Source: Symbiodinium natans
Lineage: Eukaryota; Sar; Dinophyceae; Suessiales; Symbiodiniaceae
Assembly: GCA_905221605.1 (NCBI GenBank)
Contig: CAJNDS010002233.1
Location: 43,501-107,500 of the forward strand
DNA length: 64,000 nucleotides
Direction of reading: 5' to 3'
In this document: piece after piece, positions 10,508 through 21,438 of the stretch
How the letters are laid out: each line of letters begins with the position of its first letter
Numbering within the stretch: the first letter of the stretch is position 1
The notes under the pieces: generated by a model
What the model was told of the DNA's origin: nothing
Seen by the model: only the letters and a program-made list of their open reading frames with translations
Database searches by the model: none
Position numbers and translations under genes: made by a program

Positions 10508-12582
10508 AAGGACCCCCCCCCCCCCCCCCAAAGGGGTTGCCGAACTATTTGCGCCTGGTCAGTTCCCTCCTGCACTCGTGCCAGCTGTGCTTCGGGAGTA
10601 CAGGGGCACATGTGAAGAGGGGTTTATATTCCTTCTATTTCCTTAGCAAGTTCTTCCTCCCAGGCTTTAGAGGGCCAACCTGTATAACATCCCTACTAAC
10701 CCTAACTAAACACCAAACCCTAAACCCTAAACCCTAAACCCTAAATCCTAAACCCTAAACCCTAAACCTTATTAATCAACAACCCCATAACTCCGAAGCC
10801 CATGTGGCTTCGAGGTTCTTCCCGGTGCGCCGATGCCCGACTGACCCTGGATGCGGCCCATTGCGGCTCGGTTTGGGGTTTAGGATGGGTTTAGGGTTTA
10901 GGATGGGTTTAGGGTTTAGGGTTTAGGGTTTAGGGTTTAGGGTTTAGGGTTTAGGGTTTAGGGTTTAGGGTTTAGGGTTTAGGGTTTAGGGTTTAGGGTT
11001 GAGGGTTGAGGGTTGAGGGTTTAGGGTTGAGGGTTTAGGGTTTAGGGTTTAGGGTTCAGGGTTTAATTGGGTTTTTGAGAACTACATAGCAAGTGTATTT
11101 ACCCCAAAATAGCGGTACCCTCTTATATACCCCAAATGGAATAGAATCGCCTTAAGGGAACTGCCAAAAAGGGTACTGCTATCTTCGGAAACCCCCTGAA
11201 AAGGGCCTGAGGGCTCTGGATTCATGGCTTCGCGGCGTTTGGGGCCCTCAAGTGGCTTTGGGAGGACAGGGTCTTTAAGGGTTCAGGGTTGAGGGTGTTG
11301 TGGCTTTGGGAGTGGCTGAAATGGCTCCGAGGGGCAGCGATTTAGGGCTTAGGGCTCAGGGTTGTCCCTTAAACTACTGAACCCTACGCCCCGTTTCGGG
11401 TTTGGGTTTTGCCTTCTTCACCTTGGAGTTCCCAAAAGAGATTGGCAACGGGAGCCCTAAGCGGTTTGGGGCGTAGGGCTTCGGGTTTAGGATTTAGGGT
11501 TTAGGCTTGGGGTTCCTGCACTCTAAACCTCAATACCCTAAAGCCCTAGAACCCTAAGCCCGAAAACCTAAAACCCGAAAGCACATTGGAAAGCCAAAAG
11601 CGTGAGACCCCAACAACCCTAAAAAGAGTCCCCAACCTGAAGCAGGCGAGCCTTCCCTTTTGGCCCCTGATTGAGGGTTATACTGGTAGGGCTGGTCGGG
11701 TTTGTAGGGTTTGTCGGGTTTGTAGGGTTTGTGTGAAAGGTTTGTTTGGGGCCGTTTAGGGTAGTAGTTTAATAGGGTCGTAAGGGGTATAGGGTCATAG
11801 GGTTGTAAGGTAATCGGGCAACAGGGTTGGGGGGGGGTTATAGGAGTGTCGAGTATCTCCTTAAACCTCATCCCCCCGCCCCCCCTGCCCCTGCCCCGGT
11901 CCAGCTTAGGTTTGGGCAAGCGAGACGTCTGAACCAAAGGACCCCCCACTCCTCCTGAGGAGGAGTGGAGCAGATAACGAACAGACCGGAGGGCTGAGAT
12001 TGTTTGGGGCTTTAGGGAGGTATTTCAGTTTAGGGGTTTATGGGGTTATGGGGGGGCGGTTAGGGATCTAGGAGTTCGGAATCATCGGGCTTGGGTTGTT
12101 AGGAACTCAGGAGTAGAAAGCTTAGGGATTTAGGCATGTAGGAGTTTTAGGGTTTAGGGCCTTAGGAGGTTCGGGGGGGATTGAGGGGGCTCGTGGCTTG
12201 AAAAGCCCGCAGCCCCCCGAGGCCCTACAAACCCTCGAAACCGGTTAAAGCCCTGCAATTTCTCTAAACCCAATAGTTCCGTTTCTAAAACCCTATGAAT
12301 TCCTAAAACCCTTTACTTACGTCAAGCCCTATAAACCGTAAAGACCCAGGGCAAAAAAAACCTATGCCCTGGTCGCCCTAAAACCCTAAACCCTAAACCC
12401 TAAACCCTAAACCCTAAACCCTAAACCCTAAACCCTAAACCCTAAACCCTAAACCCTAAACCCTAAACCCTAACCCTAAAAACCCTAAAACCCTAAACCC
12501 TAAACCCTAAACCCTAAACCCTAAAACCCTAAAACCCTAAACCCAAAACCCTAAACCCTAAACCTAAACCCTGCCGCCACAG
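10508..12582. other. Mostly repeat and degenerate telomere-like DNA
   Basis: One exon-like island around 10812-10868 (VASRFFPVRRCPTDPGCG), a long G-rich array at 10870-11060, diverged telomere-like text to 12340, and a C-rich array at 12378-12570. A minus-strand frame at 11554-11949 is rich in repeat-derived YKPDKP and is not credited. Confidence 0.6.
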
Positions 12583-12632
12583 TAGCCACCAAGAGCCCTG
12601 ACCCGTCGCCTCTAGGCAGCGCTCATGGAAAA
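12583..12632 (+). CDS. Small exon, unrecognised gene
   Basis: CACAG acceptor at 12578-12582; the frame reads ATKSPDPSPLGSAHG. Preceded by a long CCCTAAA array and followed by a long TTTAGGG array. Confidence 0.35.
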
Positions 12633-12654
12633 AGGGTTGGTTTAAGGGTTTAGG

Positions 12655-12885
12655 GTTAGGGTTTAGGGTTTAGGGTTTAGGGTTTAGGGTTTAGGGTTTA
12701 GGGTTTAGGGTTTAGGGTTTAGGGTTTAGGGTTTAGGGTTTAGGGTTTAGGGTTTAGGGTTTAGGGTTTAGGGTTTGGGGTTTAGGGTTTAGGGTTTAGG
12801 GTTTAGGGTTTGGGTTTAGGGTTTAGGGTTTAGGGTTTAGGGTTTGGGGTTTAGGGTTTAGGGTTTGGGTTTAGGGTTTAGGGTT
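12655..12885. repeat. Telomere-like array, TTTAGGG orientation
   Basis: More than 30 TTTAGGG units with occasional TTTGGGG and TTTGGG variants, directly after the exon at 12583. Confidence 0.95.
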
Positions 12886-13037
12886 AGGGCTTGGCTCAGG
12901 GGGTTTAGGGACTTTTGGTTTAGGATTTGTGGCTTCGGGTTTGGTGTGCCCTGTGTAGTCGTTTAGGATCTCCTACTTGGAGGCCTTCGGGGCTTCATCG
13001 GCTTAGGGGATGCGGCTTAGGAAAATGCCTGCTGCAG

Positions 13038-13140
13038 ACATTCCTCTCGACATTGCTAGTGCAGCTGCGAGTTCGCCGTGAGATTGAAAGACGCGACTTT
13101 GCTGCGCAATGCCGTCAATGCTCCTGGTCTGCAGTAGATA
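13038..13140 (+). CDS. Exon, unrecognised gene
   Basis: GCTGCAG acceptor at 13031-13037. The frame reads TFLSTLLVQLRVRREIERRD followed by FAAQCRQCSWSAVDI, then enters repeat with TAA. A hydrophobic start then a basic segment. No family recognised. Confidence 0.45.
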
Positions 13141-13253
13141 TCTAAACCCTAAGCCCTAAACCCCAAACCCTAAATCCTAAACCCTCAACCCTAAACCCTA
13201 AACCCTAAACCCTAAACCCTAAACACTAAACCCTAAACCCCTCCTTGCTTCAG

Positions 13254-13330
13254 GTGCTTTCTGCGCATGTTGGTGCTGCTGGTGCTGGCTCAGCTCTCTC
13301 AGCTGCAGGTTCCTTTGGTCGAAAGGTTAT
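13254..13330 (+). CDS. Hydrophobic exon, unrecognised gene
   Basis: CAG acceptor at 13251-13253. One frame reads CFLRMLVLLVLAQLSQLQVP followed by LVERLL, resembling a signal peptide or membrane segment; a second frame (Ala/Gly-rich) is also open. Confidence 0.35.
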
Positions 13331-14085
13331 TGAGGGTTCCGGGTTTAGGGTTTGGGGTTTGGGGTGAGGGGTACGAAGCCCTGAACCCTGAAAGGAAGAC
13401 CCCGAGAGCATGCACTTCTATGGTTGTGTTCGTTTGTTAGTTTTTTTTTGTTTTTCCGGTTTTTAGGGTTTACGACTTATAGGGATGGGGATGCGTAGGG
13501 CAACAAACGCCATGAACCCGAAACCCTCAGCCCTAAGCCCTAAGCCCTGGACCAAGGCCCAAACTGCCGAAACGCCTGCAGCTCTTGAATTTCAAAACTC
13601 CGTAAACCCTAAACCCTAAACCCAAAACCCAGGCCTTCGGGGATTCAGGGTCCCAAGCCTCCTGAACCTAAGAAAGAAGTCAACTCCCACACCCCCAGAT
13701 GCGAAATCTAGGATCCTAAGCCCCCAAAAACTTTAACTCCCAGCCCCATATAGTAGACAACTCAACACAAAGCAGAATACATAACGTGTAACTTATAAGA
13801 CACAATATATAATGAAGAGTATTATATGTATATATATATATATATGTTATATGTAGTCTAACGTAATACAAAAGATTCGACAACAGCATATTACAAGGAC
13901 AGTATCTACAATATAAAGATATAGCGTATGGCATATTGTACCCAAAGAGCCCAATACTCATTAGTTAACGAACCCTTAAATCACATTAAGGATCCCTTTA
14001 TAAATTAACCCTAAACCCTCAATAACCTATTCCTTAATTAAGGGGAATTGGTCTGTTTGGGTATTTTCCCGAAATCACTGATAAC

Positions 14086-14154
14086 CGGGATCAGGCCGTG
14101 CGCCTGGCGACCAAAGCTGCTGCGGACTTGCCGCAGATGCTGCAAAGCACTCGG
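14086..14154 (+). CDS. Exon, unrecognised gene
   Basis: The open frame reads RDQAVRLATKAAADLPQMLQ then STR, a helix-like segment. It is followed directly by a 230-bp CCCTAAA array. Splice signals are not clear. Confidence 0.4.
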
Positions 14155-14155
14155 C

Positions 14156-14385
14156 CCTAAACCCTAAACCCTAAACCCTAAACCCTAAACCCTAAACCCT
14201 AAACCCTAAACCCTAAACCCTAAACCCTAAACCCTAAACCCTAAACCCTAACCCCTAAACCCTAAACCCTAAACCTTAACCCTAAACCCTAAACCCTAAA
14301 CCCTAAACCCTAAACCCTAAACCCTAAACCCTAAACCCTAAACCCTAAACCCTAAACCCTAAACCCTAAACCCTAAACCCTAAAC
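14156..14385. repeat. Telomere-like array, CCCTAAA orientation
   Basis: About 32 CCCTAAA units, nearly perfect. Followed after a poly-C/GCC segment by GGGCTTA and TTTAGGG arrays (14430-14660) in the opposite orientation. Confidence 0.95.
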
Positions 14386-14716
14386 TCCACGTTGAGACCC
14401 CCCGCCCCCGCCGCCGCCCCCAAGTTCGGGCTTTGGGCTTAGGGCTTGGCTTAGGGCTTAGGGCTTAGGGCTTAGGGCTTAGGGCTTAGGGCTTAGGGCT
14501 TAGGCTGCTGAGGCTTCAGGCTCCTTAGGGCCAGCATGTTAGGGTCTAAGGTTTAGGGTTTAGGGTTGAGGGTTTAGGGTTAGGGTTTAGAGTTGAGGGT
14601 TAGGGTTTAGGGTTTAGGGTTTAGGGTTTAGGGTTTAGGGTTGAGGGTTGAGGGTTTAGGGAGACCTAACGGGGAAGAGCGACCCTTCACCGGCCCTGTG
14701 CGACTCCCTGGCTCAG

Positions 14717-14770
14717 GAACTACACATCCTTCCTCCAGGCCTTTGGACTCATGGAGAGGTGGCGCTGCGT
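14717..14770 (+). CDS. Exon with GTAAGAG donor
   Basis: CTCAG acceptor ending at 14716 and GTAAGAG donor at 14771. The frame reads NYTSFLQAFGLMERWRCV. No family recognised. Confidence 0.5.
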
Positions 14771-15365
14771 GTAAGAGGTAGTGGGGCTTAGGGAGGGTTC
14801 AGGGTTTAGGGTTTAGGGTTTAGGGTTTAGGGTTTAGGGTTTAGGGTTTAGGGTTTAGGGTTTAGGGTTTAGGGTTTAGGGTTTAGGGTTTAGGGTTTAG
14901 GGTTTAGGGTTTGAGTTAAGGGGTCTAGGGGGGTTCTAGAGGGTCTATGGATGAAACCAAGAAAACGAGGCCACACACCCTACACCCCAAGACCCGAAGA
15001 TCCCACAAGCGCTGTCCCCCCCCTTCCTCCAATTCAAGAGCGGGCCTAAGCCCACACATTTTGAGCCCCTTATGAACCCTAAACCCTAAACCCTAAACCC
15101 TAAACCCTAAACCCTAAACCCTACACCCCAAACCCTAAACCCTGAACCCTAAACCCTAAACTCCTCAACCCTGAACCCTAAACCCCAAACCCCAAACCCC
15201 AATCCCCAATCCCCAATCCCCAAACCCGAAACCCTAAACCCTAAACCCTAAACCCTAAACTTTCAACCCTGAACCCTAAGCCCCAAACCCCAATCCCCAA
15301 ACCCTAAACCCTAAACCCTGAACCCTAAACCCTAAACCTCAAAGTGCACTTTTGGGGTTTTCAAG

Positions 15366-15426
15366 GCGCCGGAAGGAAGGCCCGGAGTTGTGGCGCCTCC
15401 GGGAGGCGGCCTTCTGGCGAAGGCGA
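15366..15426 (+). CDS. Small basic exon-like island
   Basis: All three frames are open. The most protein-like reads RRKEGPELWRLREAAFWRRR. C-rich telomere repeats precede it and G-rich repeats follow, as for other exons. Confidence 0.3.
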
Positions 15427-15762
15427 GGTTTGGGGTTTAGGGTTTGGGGTTTTGGGGTTTAGGGTTTAGGGTTTAGGGGTTTGGGGTTTAGGGGTTTGGG
15501 GTGTAGGGTTTAGGGTTAGGGGTTTGGGGTGTAGGGGTTTGGGGTTTAGGGGGGTTTAGGGCTTGGGGTTTGGGGTTTAGGGCTTTTGGGTGCACAGGGT
15601 TTGGGGTTTGGGGTTTAGGGTGTAGGGGTTTCGGGGTTTAGGGCTTAGGGGTTTAGAGTTTTAAAGAGTTCGGCGTGTTGGATGGTTTTGAGGGAGGGAA
15701 CCCTCCCCCTCTCCTCGATTAGGGCGGGTGGGGGGGCGGGCGCGTCCCACTTCCCCCTCGCG

Positions 15763-15764
<2 letters not shown>

Positions 15765-15816
<52 letters not shown>

Positions 15817-15895
15817 ACCCCCCCCGCAGCCCCCCCACACCCCCCCGCACCCCCCCACCCCCCCCGCCCCACCCCCACCCCCCGCCCCCACCCCA
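15765..15895. repeat. Long poly-C tract and CCCCCCA repeats
   Basis: Nearly 50 consecutive C, followed by CCCCCCACC-type repeats. Four overlapping poly-Gly or poly-Pro reading frames across it are artefacts. Confidence 0.95.
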
Positions 15896-16412
15896 GCAGC
15901 CAGGCCAAAACCACTTGCGCCCAAAACAACTTGCAGTGGCAGGTTTTATGGGGTTTGGGGTGTAGGGTTGCTTGCCTACGTCAAGAAGCCTTCAAACCCT
16001 GCCCTGTCTTACTTTGACTGTTGCCAAGAGCCCTACAAGGCTCTTTCAAGAAACCCGTCAGACACCTAACCCTCGACCTGCAAAAAACCCCCCTAGACCC
16101 TAAAGCCTAAACCCTAAACCTAAACTCTTAAGGTATGCCGCCTGAACCTCACGAGTCTGAACTCTAACCCTACAAACCCTAAACCCTATATCTGAAATCC
16201 CCCTACCCCCGAAATCCTAAATCCCAAACCCCAAACCCTAAACCCTAAACCCTATACCCTAAGCCCTAAACCCTAAACCCTAACCCTAACCCTAAACCTA
16301 AACCCTAAACCCTAAACCCTAAACCCTGAACCCTAAAAACCCTAAACCCTAAAAACCTAAACCCTAAAAACCCTAAACCCTAAACAAACCCCTAAACCCT
16401 ACGCCCTTTCAG

Positions 16413-16490
16413 GCACGCCCTGGCCTCCAGGCAGAACCAAAACCCTTCGGCCCTTTGGTTCGCCCGGCCAGCGCCCGCCCCAGACCTTCT
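16413..16490 (+). CDS. Exon with GT donor, unrecognised gene
   Basis: TTTCAG acceptor at 16407-16412, GTGTAG donor at 16491. Reads HALASRQNQNPSALWFARPA then PAPDL. Upstream of the protease exons, but membership of that gene is not shown. Confidence 0.45.
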
Positions 16491-16494
16491 GTGT

Positions 16495-16650
16495 AGGGTT
16501 TAGGGTTTAGGGTTTAGGGTTTAGGGTTTAGGGTTTAGGGTTTAGGGTTTAGGGTTTAGGGTTTAGGGTTTAGGGTTTAGGGTTTAGGGTTTAGGGTTTA
16601 GGGTTTAGGGTTTAGGGTTAGGGTTTAGGGTTTAGGGTTTAGGGTCTAGG
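16495..16650. repeat. Telomere-like array, TTTAGGG orientation
   Basis: About 22 TTTAGGG units starting immediately after the donor at 16491. Confidence 0.95.
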
Positions 16651-16731
16651 TTTAGGGTTTGGGGTTCATGGTGTACGGGTAAGGGTGTAGGACTACCGCT
16701 TCACCTCCCTTCCCCCTCCCTGCAAATGCAG

Positions 16732-19700
16732 GAACTGCACCTTTATACAGGCGTTTGCTGGTTTAGGGTTCAGGGTTCAGGTTTCAGGGTAGGGACAGTA
16801 CGGCATGCTCGACTGCACAAATGTTTAGGGCTCAGGATTCAGGGTTCCAGATTTAAGGCTTAGCGTGTTGGGCTTAAGGAATAGGGTTCACGCTTTCTTG
16901 CTCGGTGTTCCAGGTGAAGTGTCCGGAGTACCGAGGCCACTTGTTCGACGCGACCGATGCGGAAATGAAGACCTTGACGGGCTACCAGCCAACGACGCGT
17001 GCGCCTGCGCACAAGGTGCAGGGTTTAGGGTTTAGGGTTTAGGGTTTGATGTTTTTTCAACCCAAGCCCTCAACTACCAAAGCACCAGGGTGACTGAGCC
17101 CGAGGAGGGTTTAGGGTTTAGGGTTTAGGGTTTAGGGTTTAGGGTTTAGGGTTTAGGGCTAAGGGTTTAGGGTTTGGGGTTTAGGGTTTCGGGTTTAGGC
17201 TTTAGGGTTTAGGCTTTAGGGTTTAGGGTTTAGGGGTAAGGGTCTAGGGTCTTGGGGTTTGGGGTTTATGAGATTCCCAGTCAGAGCTTTGAGCTTGACC
17301 CTAAACCCCCTACCTCTGCTCAACCGCTTTCTGTTAGAGGACTCGCCTTGCTTTGCACACCCACGACCCAGAGCATAGGTCCTTGTGCCCATTTTTTTTG
17401 GTTTAGGGTTTAGGGTTTAGGGTCTAGGTTCCCTTCTAGCAGCCGCTTTAAGCCCAAAAGCGGCGCCCTTGTTAGTCCTAGGTTGCTGTTGGGTCTTCAC
17501 ACTGGGCAGTTGGCAGGGTTTCGTTTGAGAGTTCTTTTGGGCCTTCAGTGACAGATTTGCAAGTACCCTAACTAAACCCTTGAACCCAAAACCCTAAACC
17601 CCAAACCCTAAACCCTTGAACCCTCAACCCTAAACCCAACGGGCTTGAAGAGTTCAAGCTCATCACCCATCGCAGCTGCAAGAACTGCAGCGGGAAACAG
17701 TCGTTTGTTCGCGCAAGTTGTCGCATTTCTGCACGTTCTTTCAAGATTTACAGCCCGAGTCCTCCCTATGCTTAGGGCTCACGTTTTTTTTACTGTGTCC
17801 TGGACTAAGGCCCCACAACTCTGCCCGGGTGGGGTTTAGGGTTTAGGGTTTAGGGTTTAGGGTTTAGGGCTAGGCTCAGAAATGCTCTTCCAGGCCCTGG
17901 GCTTCCTCCACGTTCAGACTATGCCTCAGAACCTGGCCCTGCCACAGGCATGGGGTTTAGGGTTTAGGGTTTAGGGTTTAGGGTTTAGGGTTTAGGGTTT
18001 AGGGTTTAGGGTTTAGGGTTTAGGGTTTGAGGTTTAGGGTTTGGGGTTTCGGGTTTGGGGTTGAGGGGTTAGAGTTTTTTCCCCCTTGGTTTACGGTATT
18101 TAAATGGTTTATATGGTTTGTTTGTTTCTGTATAAAAATAAATAAATAAATACAGAAAATATCTATCTATATATATATATATATACATATGCGTGGAGGC
18201 TCATGGGGCTCTCGGTTTAAGGAATATGGCGTGTCGGGCAAACCCTCGGGCCTGAGCGGGGTAACAGCGTTGCCCAAGCCCTGAACCCTGAACCCGAAAC
18301 CTCGGGGCTCAGGCGGTTGCTAGGGTGAGGCCCCTAAACCCTAAACCCTAAACCCTAAACCCTAAACCCTAAACCCTAAACCCTAAACCCTAAACCCTAA
18401 ACCCTAAACCCTAAACCCTAAACCCTAAACCCTAAACCCTAAACCCTAAACCCTAAACCCTAAACCCTAAACCATAAACCCTAAACCCTAAACCCTAAAC
18501 CCTAAACCCTAAACCCTAAACCCTAAACCCTAAACCCTAAACCCTAAACCCTAAACCCTAAACTCTAAACCCTAAACCCTAAACCCTAAACCCTAAACCC
18601 TAAACCCTGAACCCTGAACCCTGAACCCTGAACCCTGAACCCTGAAGCCTGAAGCCTGAACCCTGAACCCTGAACCCTGAACCCTGAACCCTGAACCCTA
18701 AACCCTAAACTCTAAACCCTAAACCCTGAACCCTAAACCCCAAACACTAAAACCCTAAGCCCAAAAAGGGGCTTAGCGGTGTCAGGGTTCACGGGGCTTC
18801 GGGGTGAAGGGGTCCGCCCCCGCCAGGATGTTGACTGGCGGCAGCACACGCCCGCTTCGAACTTCGTTCGCACCCAGGCCTGGTAAACCCTAAGCTCCAA
18901 ACCCCCAAACCCCAAACCCTGAACCCTAAACCCTAAACCCTAAACCCTGAACCCTGAACCCCTGAACCCTGAACCCTAAAACAAGCTTGTGGGCCGTTCT
19001 CTGAAGTCTGGTCCCTTTAGGGTGTATAAGGGGGTATATAAGGGTCAGAGAGTCGCGAATGGGGGCGCTGTCATGGAGGCGTAAGGTATGATGAGCCTGA
19101 AACGGTTCATTTGACGTCAATTGTGAACAATTGTGCCTTTTCACAGTGCTTGTCGACTGCGGAATCTCATTTTAATTTGGGCGATGAGGTCTTTACTTGC
19201 GCTTGGAACCCTTTCCGAAAACTGTTGCGAAGATGATGCGGAACGCGCGCGCGCGCGCGCATATCGTTGCAGCGAACATTGCGCAGCAGTTGCAGAAGCG
19301 CACAATTGTGCACAATCGTGGTGATCTGCGGCGCGCAAAATGCCACAATTGCCCACAATTGCCGTCGTTTGCGTGAGTTCTGCATTTGTGCATGTTTGCT
19401 CGCCGTGCCACGCGCAAGTGCGCATTGCAATTTCAGGAAGCATGACAACGGCTGCAAGCAGCAGCTGCAGACTTCGAGTTAGAGTAGCCTTCATGCTCAT
19501 GGGTTCAGCAGCAGCTCTTGGGAAGCAGGTGCCCGTAAGCCCCCATGTGAGGGGCCCCATTTGCGACACTCCAAAAGGGGTCCCCTTTTAGGGGCCCGTT
19601 ACTAAAGGGACCATGTAACCCTAAACCCTAAACCCTGAACCCTGAACCCTGAACCCTGAACCCTAAACCCTAAACCCTAAAACCTCAGATCCAGGGCACA

Positions 19701-21438
19701 TGCGGCTCCTGCTGGGCCATTGCGTCGGCCAACGCGCTTGAGATGCACGCGGAGTTGAATGGCCTCGGCCACGAAGGCGTTGACTACCAGGAGATTTAGG
19801 GTTTAGGGTTTAGGGTTCAGGGCAGGGTTTAGGGTTTAGGGTTTAGGGTTTAGGGGGATCCCGAAGCGCTAAACACTGAACCCTAAGCCCTAAACTCGAA
19901 ACCCTACACCTTAAGCGGATTGAAAGCTCATTCCTAATTCAACACGATAAACCCTAAACCCGAAGCCCTAGGCGCTAAACCCTAAACCCTAAACCCTAGA
20001 CCCTAATATGGTTTCGGTTCCTGGAAACCCAGTAACGTGAACCCAAAACCTCTGAGGCCCACCAACTCCCCCAAAACGGCCCGAAACCCTAACACACCGC
20101 GCGACCTGAACCCATAACCCGGAAACGCCACCCCCTGAATTGCCGAAACCCTAGTACCCCACAACTGAACCCTAGATCTTGTCGGTTTTGGGGTTCAGGG
20201 TTTGAGGTTCAGGGTTTAGGGTTTAGGGTTTAGGGCTACTGCAGATGCCAGGATCTCGTGAGCTGCACGCCGAACTTGCAGCACTGTGGGGGAGACGGGG
20301 GATGCTCCGGGGCAACCGCCGAGCTTGCCTTCCAGTACGCCAAGGACGTGGGCGTGCGCCTGTACGCCGAAGATGCAGGCGCATCGTGGGCTTGGGGTTT
20401 AGGGCTTAGGGTTTGGTACAAGGGTTAGGTTAGAGGGTTTAGGGCTTAGGGCTTAGGGTTTAGGGGTTAGGGCTTAGGGCTTAAAGGGCTTATTAGGGCT
20501 TATTAGGGCTTATAGGGCTTATAGGGCTTATAGGGCTTATAGGGCTTAATAGGGCTTAATAGGGCTTATAGGGCTTATAGGGCTTCTAGGGCTTTAGGGC
20601 TCGCGCGGAGGCGCCATGGGCGCCTGGGTCGGCTCGGCCTCGGAGGCCTGTGGGTCGCACCCGGGAGCCCGGATCACCACGGAGGGCTTCGTGCGCGTCA
20701 CCCCAAACCTGGCGCAGCCGCTCCTCCAGGCCGGGGGGTTCCGAAAGGGGTTTAGGGTGGTTGAGGGTTTAGGGTTTGGGGTGTAGGGTTATAGGGTTTA
20801 TAGGGTTTATAGGGTTTGGGGTACCTTACTGGGCCCCTGACGATGAGGGAATCCTATTTTGGGGGTCTATACCAGGGGGTCCCGGAAGAATTTTCGTCAA
20901 AACCTTCGAGGCCATTGCCATGCAGGGCCCGGTCGTGGTGTCGGTGGACGCGACCAGCTGGGATACCTATGGCTCCGGCATCTTCGACGGGTGCAGCAAG
21001 GATGCCAGGGTGAACCATGCCGTCCCTTTGTCATAGTGGGGTAACATTTTTCCTGTTTAAAGGATACTTAGAAGCTCCATAAAGGAATACACATGTTAAG
21101 TTGTTTTAATACTCTCCCAACCATGAGCTATAGGTCGTGGCTGTGGGCTACGGGCAGTCTCCCAAGGGGAAGTACTTCCTGATTCGGAACAGCTGGGGGC
21201 CTGGGTGGGGTGAGGAGGGGCACATCCGGGTGCTCCGCTTCGAGGATGGCCCCGGGCCTTCGGGGGCCTACTGCGGAGCCTTCGGCAGCTGACTGAGTGC
21301 GCGTTATACACTCTTTAAGGGATGCCGTAGAATCCCCCTAGAGAACTGAAAGTGTGCACCTTTCTTTAAGGGGGGGGCCTTAGGAGATCAGCAGCTGAGG
21401 AACCGACTATCATCCTGAAGAAGGGGTGGCCTGCCAAG
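16732..21438 (+). CDS. Papain-family (C1) cysteine protease, multi-exon
   Basis: A cysteine endopeptidase of the papain/cathepsin class, expected to act in lysosome-like or secretory compartments. Exons read: 16732-16760 (ELHLYTGVC); 16914-17015 ([20 protein letters not shown], then to PAHK, GT donor); 17894-17953 ([20 protein letters not shown], the mature N-terminus); 18827-18882 ([18 protein letters not shown]); 19689-19790 ([20 protein letters not shown], catalytic Cys codon 19710-19712); 20252-20395 ([20 protein letters not shown]); 20646-20729 ([20 protein letters not shown]); 20911-21021 ([20 protein letters not shown] to ARVNHA, His codon 21016-21018); 21134-21284 ([20 protein letters not shown], Asn codon 21188-21190); 21392-21438 ([22 protein letters not shown] donor). 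The Cys, His and Asn triad and the GCSG loop are all intact. The start and signal peptide were not found, and the junctions after 18882 and 20395 are unclear. An exon at 17641-17775 may also belong. Confidence 0.88.
17362..17500. mobile_element. Family B TIR element carrying telomere repeats inside
   Basis: Left end GACCCAGAGCATAGGTCC, right end GGTTGCTGTTGGGTC, with the family B landmarks GTTCCCTT, AAGCCC and AGTCCTAGG. Between the left end and GTTCCC lie three TTTAGGG units, so a telomere stretch sits inside the element. Confidence 0.55.
17638..17775 (+). CDS. Open exon region, possibly protease propeptide
   Basis: The frame runs from [20 protein letters not shown] through [20 protein letters not shown] to a TAG at 17773-17775. 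It sits between protease exons on the same strand. Splice ends are not defined, so membership is inferred from position only. Confidence 0.4.
   Translation, partial: NGLEEFKLITHRSCKNCSGKQSFVRASCRISARSFKIYSPSPPYA
18331..18770. repeat. Longest CCCTAAA block
   Basis: About 440 bp of CCCTAAA with CCCTGAA variants near 18605-18700. It forms the 3' half of the protease intron ending at 18826; the 5' half (17954-18065) is TTTAGGG. Confidence 0.95.
19009..19613. mobile_element. Large TIR element inside the protease gene
   Basis: Ends TGGTCCCTTTAG (19009-19020) and CTAAAGGGACCA (19602-19613) are inverted copies. The approximately 600-bp interior lacks telomere units and has many CACAATTG/CAATTG palindromes and a GCGCGCGCGC run. 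It holds overlapping frames up to 142 residues on both strands, none recognised. It relates by its ends to the short ATGGGCCCTT family. Confidence 0.5.
21022..21133 (+). mobile_element. Introner-like intron, CCTTTGTCATAG family, copy 1
   Basis: A 112-bp intron exactly between protease codons for NHA and VVAVGYG. It begins GTC and ends AG, followed by a second GTC, so the 3-bp target copy supplies the donor GT. The ends CTTTGTCATAGTGGGG and CTCCCAACCATGAGCTA are imperfect inverted repeats. The same element occurs at 49794-49899. Confidence 0.85.
21285..21391 (+). other. 107-bp GC-AG intron with 8-bp direct repeats
   Basis: GCAGCTGA occurs at 21285-21292 and again at 21391-21398, spanning both splice sites. 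Reading GC as donor and AG (21390-21391) as acceptor restores the frame (AFAAEEPTI); leaving it in gives an immediate TGA. Consistent with an inserted intron and target duplication. Confidence 0.75.

Noticed and set aside
15645-16069. Poly-Gly and poly-Pro reading frames
   Set aside because: Translation of a poly-C tract on both strands; no independent coding evidence.
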